Assembly: GCF_001039355.2 (NCBI RefSeq)
Contig: NW_019776068.1
Span: 336,072-398,071, forward strand
DNA: 62,000 nucleotides
Direction: 5' to 3'
From: Lingula anatina
Lineage: Eukaryota; Brachiopoda; Lingulata; Lingulida; Lingulidae
Position numbers and translations under genes: made by a program. The notes below the pieces were generated by a model. It did no database searches. It was not told the origin of the DNA and saw nothing but the letters and a program-made list of their open reading frames with translations. The stretch's first letter is position 1, and each line of letters starts with the position of its first letter. Shown one piece after another: positions 60,819 through 62,000 of this stretch.

Positions 60819-60843
60819 ATTATTATTATTATTATTATTATTT
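60819..60843. repeat. (TTA)n microsatellite
   Basis: About eight TTA units. Confidence 0.92.
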
Positions 60844-61332
60844 ATTAATTTTTTATTTATTTTTTTTTTGCACATTAGGTTGGCTGAGTTCAAAATTCAG
60901 CATGATTGAATTATTTTTGCGAAATTTTTTTCACAAGCATTTCTGTGATGTTTTCCTCATAAGTGCCAAGGTCCAGTTTTGTTTTACTTTAAATTTATTA
61001 GGTTTTGCTAGGCAAAAAGACTTGTTCAGTTTGAAAATTAGCATTATTGCTTTATTTTCACAAAAGATATCAGCATAAGACCACAGTGATGTATAAACTG
61101 TTGAGTACAGTTGATTACATTTTAAACATGAAAGATATGCTGATATAGCAAAATTAAATGTATATTGATGATTTTAGGCCATACCTGTTATTATTTTATC
61201 TAATATTATTTATTTAATTTTAGAATTTATCATTGAATCTGTTTCTTTTAATTTCCTTGTTTAATGTCTCTTTATATTCCTTTCTGGATTACTGGTTACA
61301 TTTTGAATGATCAGTGTGTTTCTGTAGCACAT

Positions 61333-61371
61333 CTAGGATCCAAAATCTTCTCCTCTTATTTTGGATCCTAG
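61333..61371. repeat. Perfect 14-bp inverted repeat, 11-base loop
   Basis: CTAGGATCCAAAAT and ATTTTGGATCCTAG are exact reverse complements separated by 11 bases, forming a stable hairpin in the kinase-like gene's intron. Confidence 0.9.
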
Positions 61372-62000
61372 AGAAAATTGAGCAAGCAGGAGAAGTCATT
61401 ATTGTTAAATGTGCATGAAATAATGTTGGATCAGACAAGTAAAATTTTATTTTATCAGTTTTTTAGCATATCCCCATCAAATTTTAGAACTAAAATGCTT
61501 TGCATAAGACGCTGATATTTCTTAAGGCATATAAAGCACCAAGGGGTTTTAAGAAATATCTACATGAGAGTGTGATTTTTACTTTTTTTCCCCAGTGGAA
61601 TCTTAACTGTAATCATGGATGTCTCCTCTAAAAGGTTTTGGTTATAATCTGATTATTTTTGATCCCCACCTGGATTGAATTTGGTCCATTTTTTATTTAA
61701 GTTTTCTTGCAACATAATAAGTGAGTTAAGACAGTAGCCTTGAGATGATACCTTGTAGAGATTCAAAGATTTGGTTGTTATAGTATTATAATAATGGTGT
61801 TTCAACTTTAAGCATTGGATTTTGGTGGTACAGTTAATATAATGATGGTGATGACATTCAATTTTGCCAAATGACTTTTTATTAATGCTCACTGAAATAT
61901 ATTATACAGTAATATTCTAGGAAATTGGTTTGAAAACCAGTGTTACGCTAATATAGAACATCATGGTGTAATCAGCATTACATCATAAATTTCAGGCTGG

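Larger units (their letters stand above)
57965..62000 (+). other. Intron 2 of the kinase-like gene (to window end)
   Basis: No further exon is recognised. The region holds a foldback element at 58410-58720, a TTA repeat at 60819-60843 and a 14-bp hairpin at 61333-61371. Minus-strand open frames at 59047-59256, 59405-59620 and 60040-60249 show no recognisable domain. Confidence 0.6.

Overview
This is a eukaryotic nuclear genome window. It holds five multi-exon protein genes with GT-AG introns and two intronless receptor genes, in AT-rich, microsatellite-rich DNA with many short palindromic transposon relics. There is an assembly gap (Ns, 34987-35179) and a single N at 47169. A dynein-arm assembly factor (DNAAF1) implies an animal with motile cilia. 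The intron-rich orthologues of human GEMIN5, HMGXB4, DNAAF1 and ATP6V1C, plus a lineage-specific peptide-receptor-like GPCR cluster, suggest an aquatic invertebrate such as a lophotrochozoan, lancelet or hemichordate. I cannot name the species.

Layout. (1) 910-14942, minus: a complete 27-exon GEMIN5 (SMN complex, snRNP assembly), 1719 residues, with a large acidic insert in its penultimate exon. (2) 15-34 kb: a repeat-rich region with two intact intronless class A GPCR genes (19617-21050 and 31776-33212, both minus) and four broken relatives (16.6, 27.1, 31.2 and 33.7 kb). Their flanks are duplicated too, so this is a tandem birth-and-death array. (3) 34.2-34.5 kb: a CpG-rich promoter with a perfect palindromic E2F-type site and one convincing plus-strand first exon of an unidentified gene. 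(4) 35745-41255, minus: a complete 12-exon HMGXB4 (HMG-box chromatin protein), 707 residues. (5) 41949-46971, plus: a complete 11-exon DNAAF1/LRRC50, 669 residues, head-to-head with HMGXB4. (6) 48709-52534, minus: a complete 12-coding-exon V-ATPase subunit C gene, 383 residues, convergent with DNAAF1. (7) 53352 to beyond the window end, plus: the first two exons of an N-myristoylated adenylate-kinase-like P-loop protein. It shares a bidirectional promoter with the V-ATPase gene, and that promoter carries a perfect TCACGTGA (CLEAR/E-box) palindrome.

The genes do not form a pathway; they are an ordinary metazoan gene neighbourhood. All exon chains were assembled by hand from splice signals, reading-phase agreement and protein homology recalled from known families. 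For the four complete multi-exon genes the summed coding length divides by three with no stop. The least ordinary content is the GPCR birth-and-death array, a zinc-knuckle-like CxxC-x4-CxxC motif in the GEMIN5 insert, the orphan E2F-driven first exon, the altered P-loop of the kinase-like gene, and several palindromic MITEs, two of which have intact target-site duplications.
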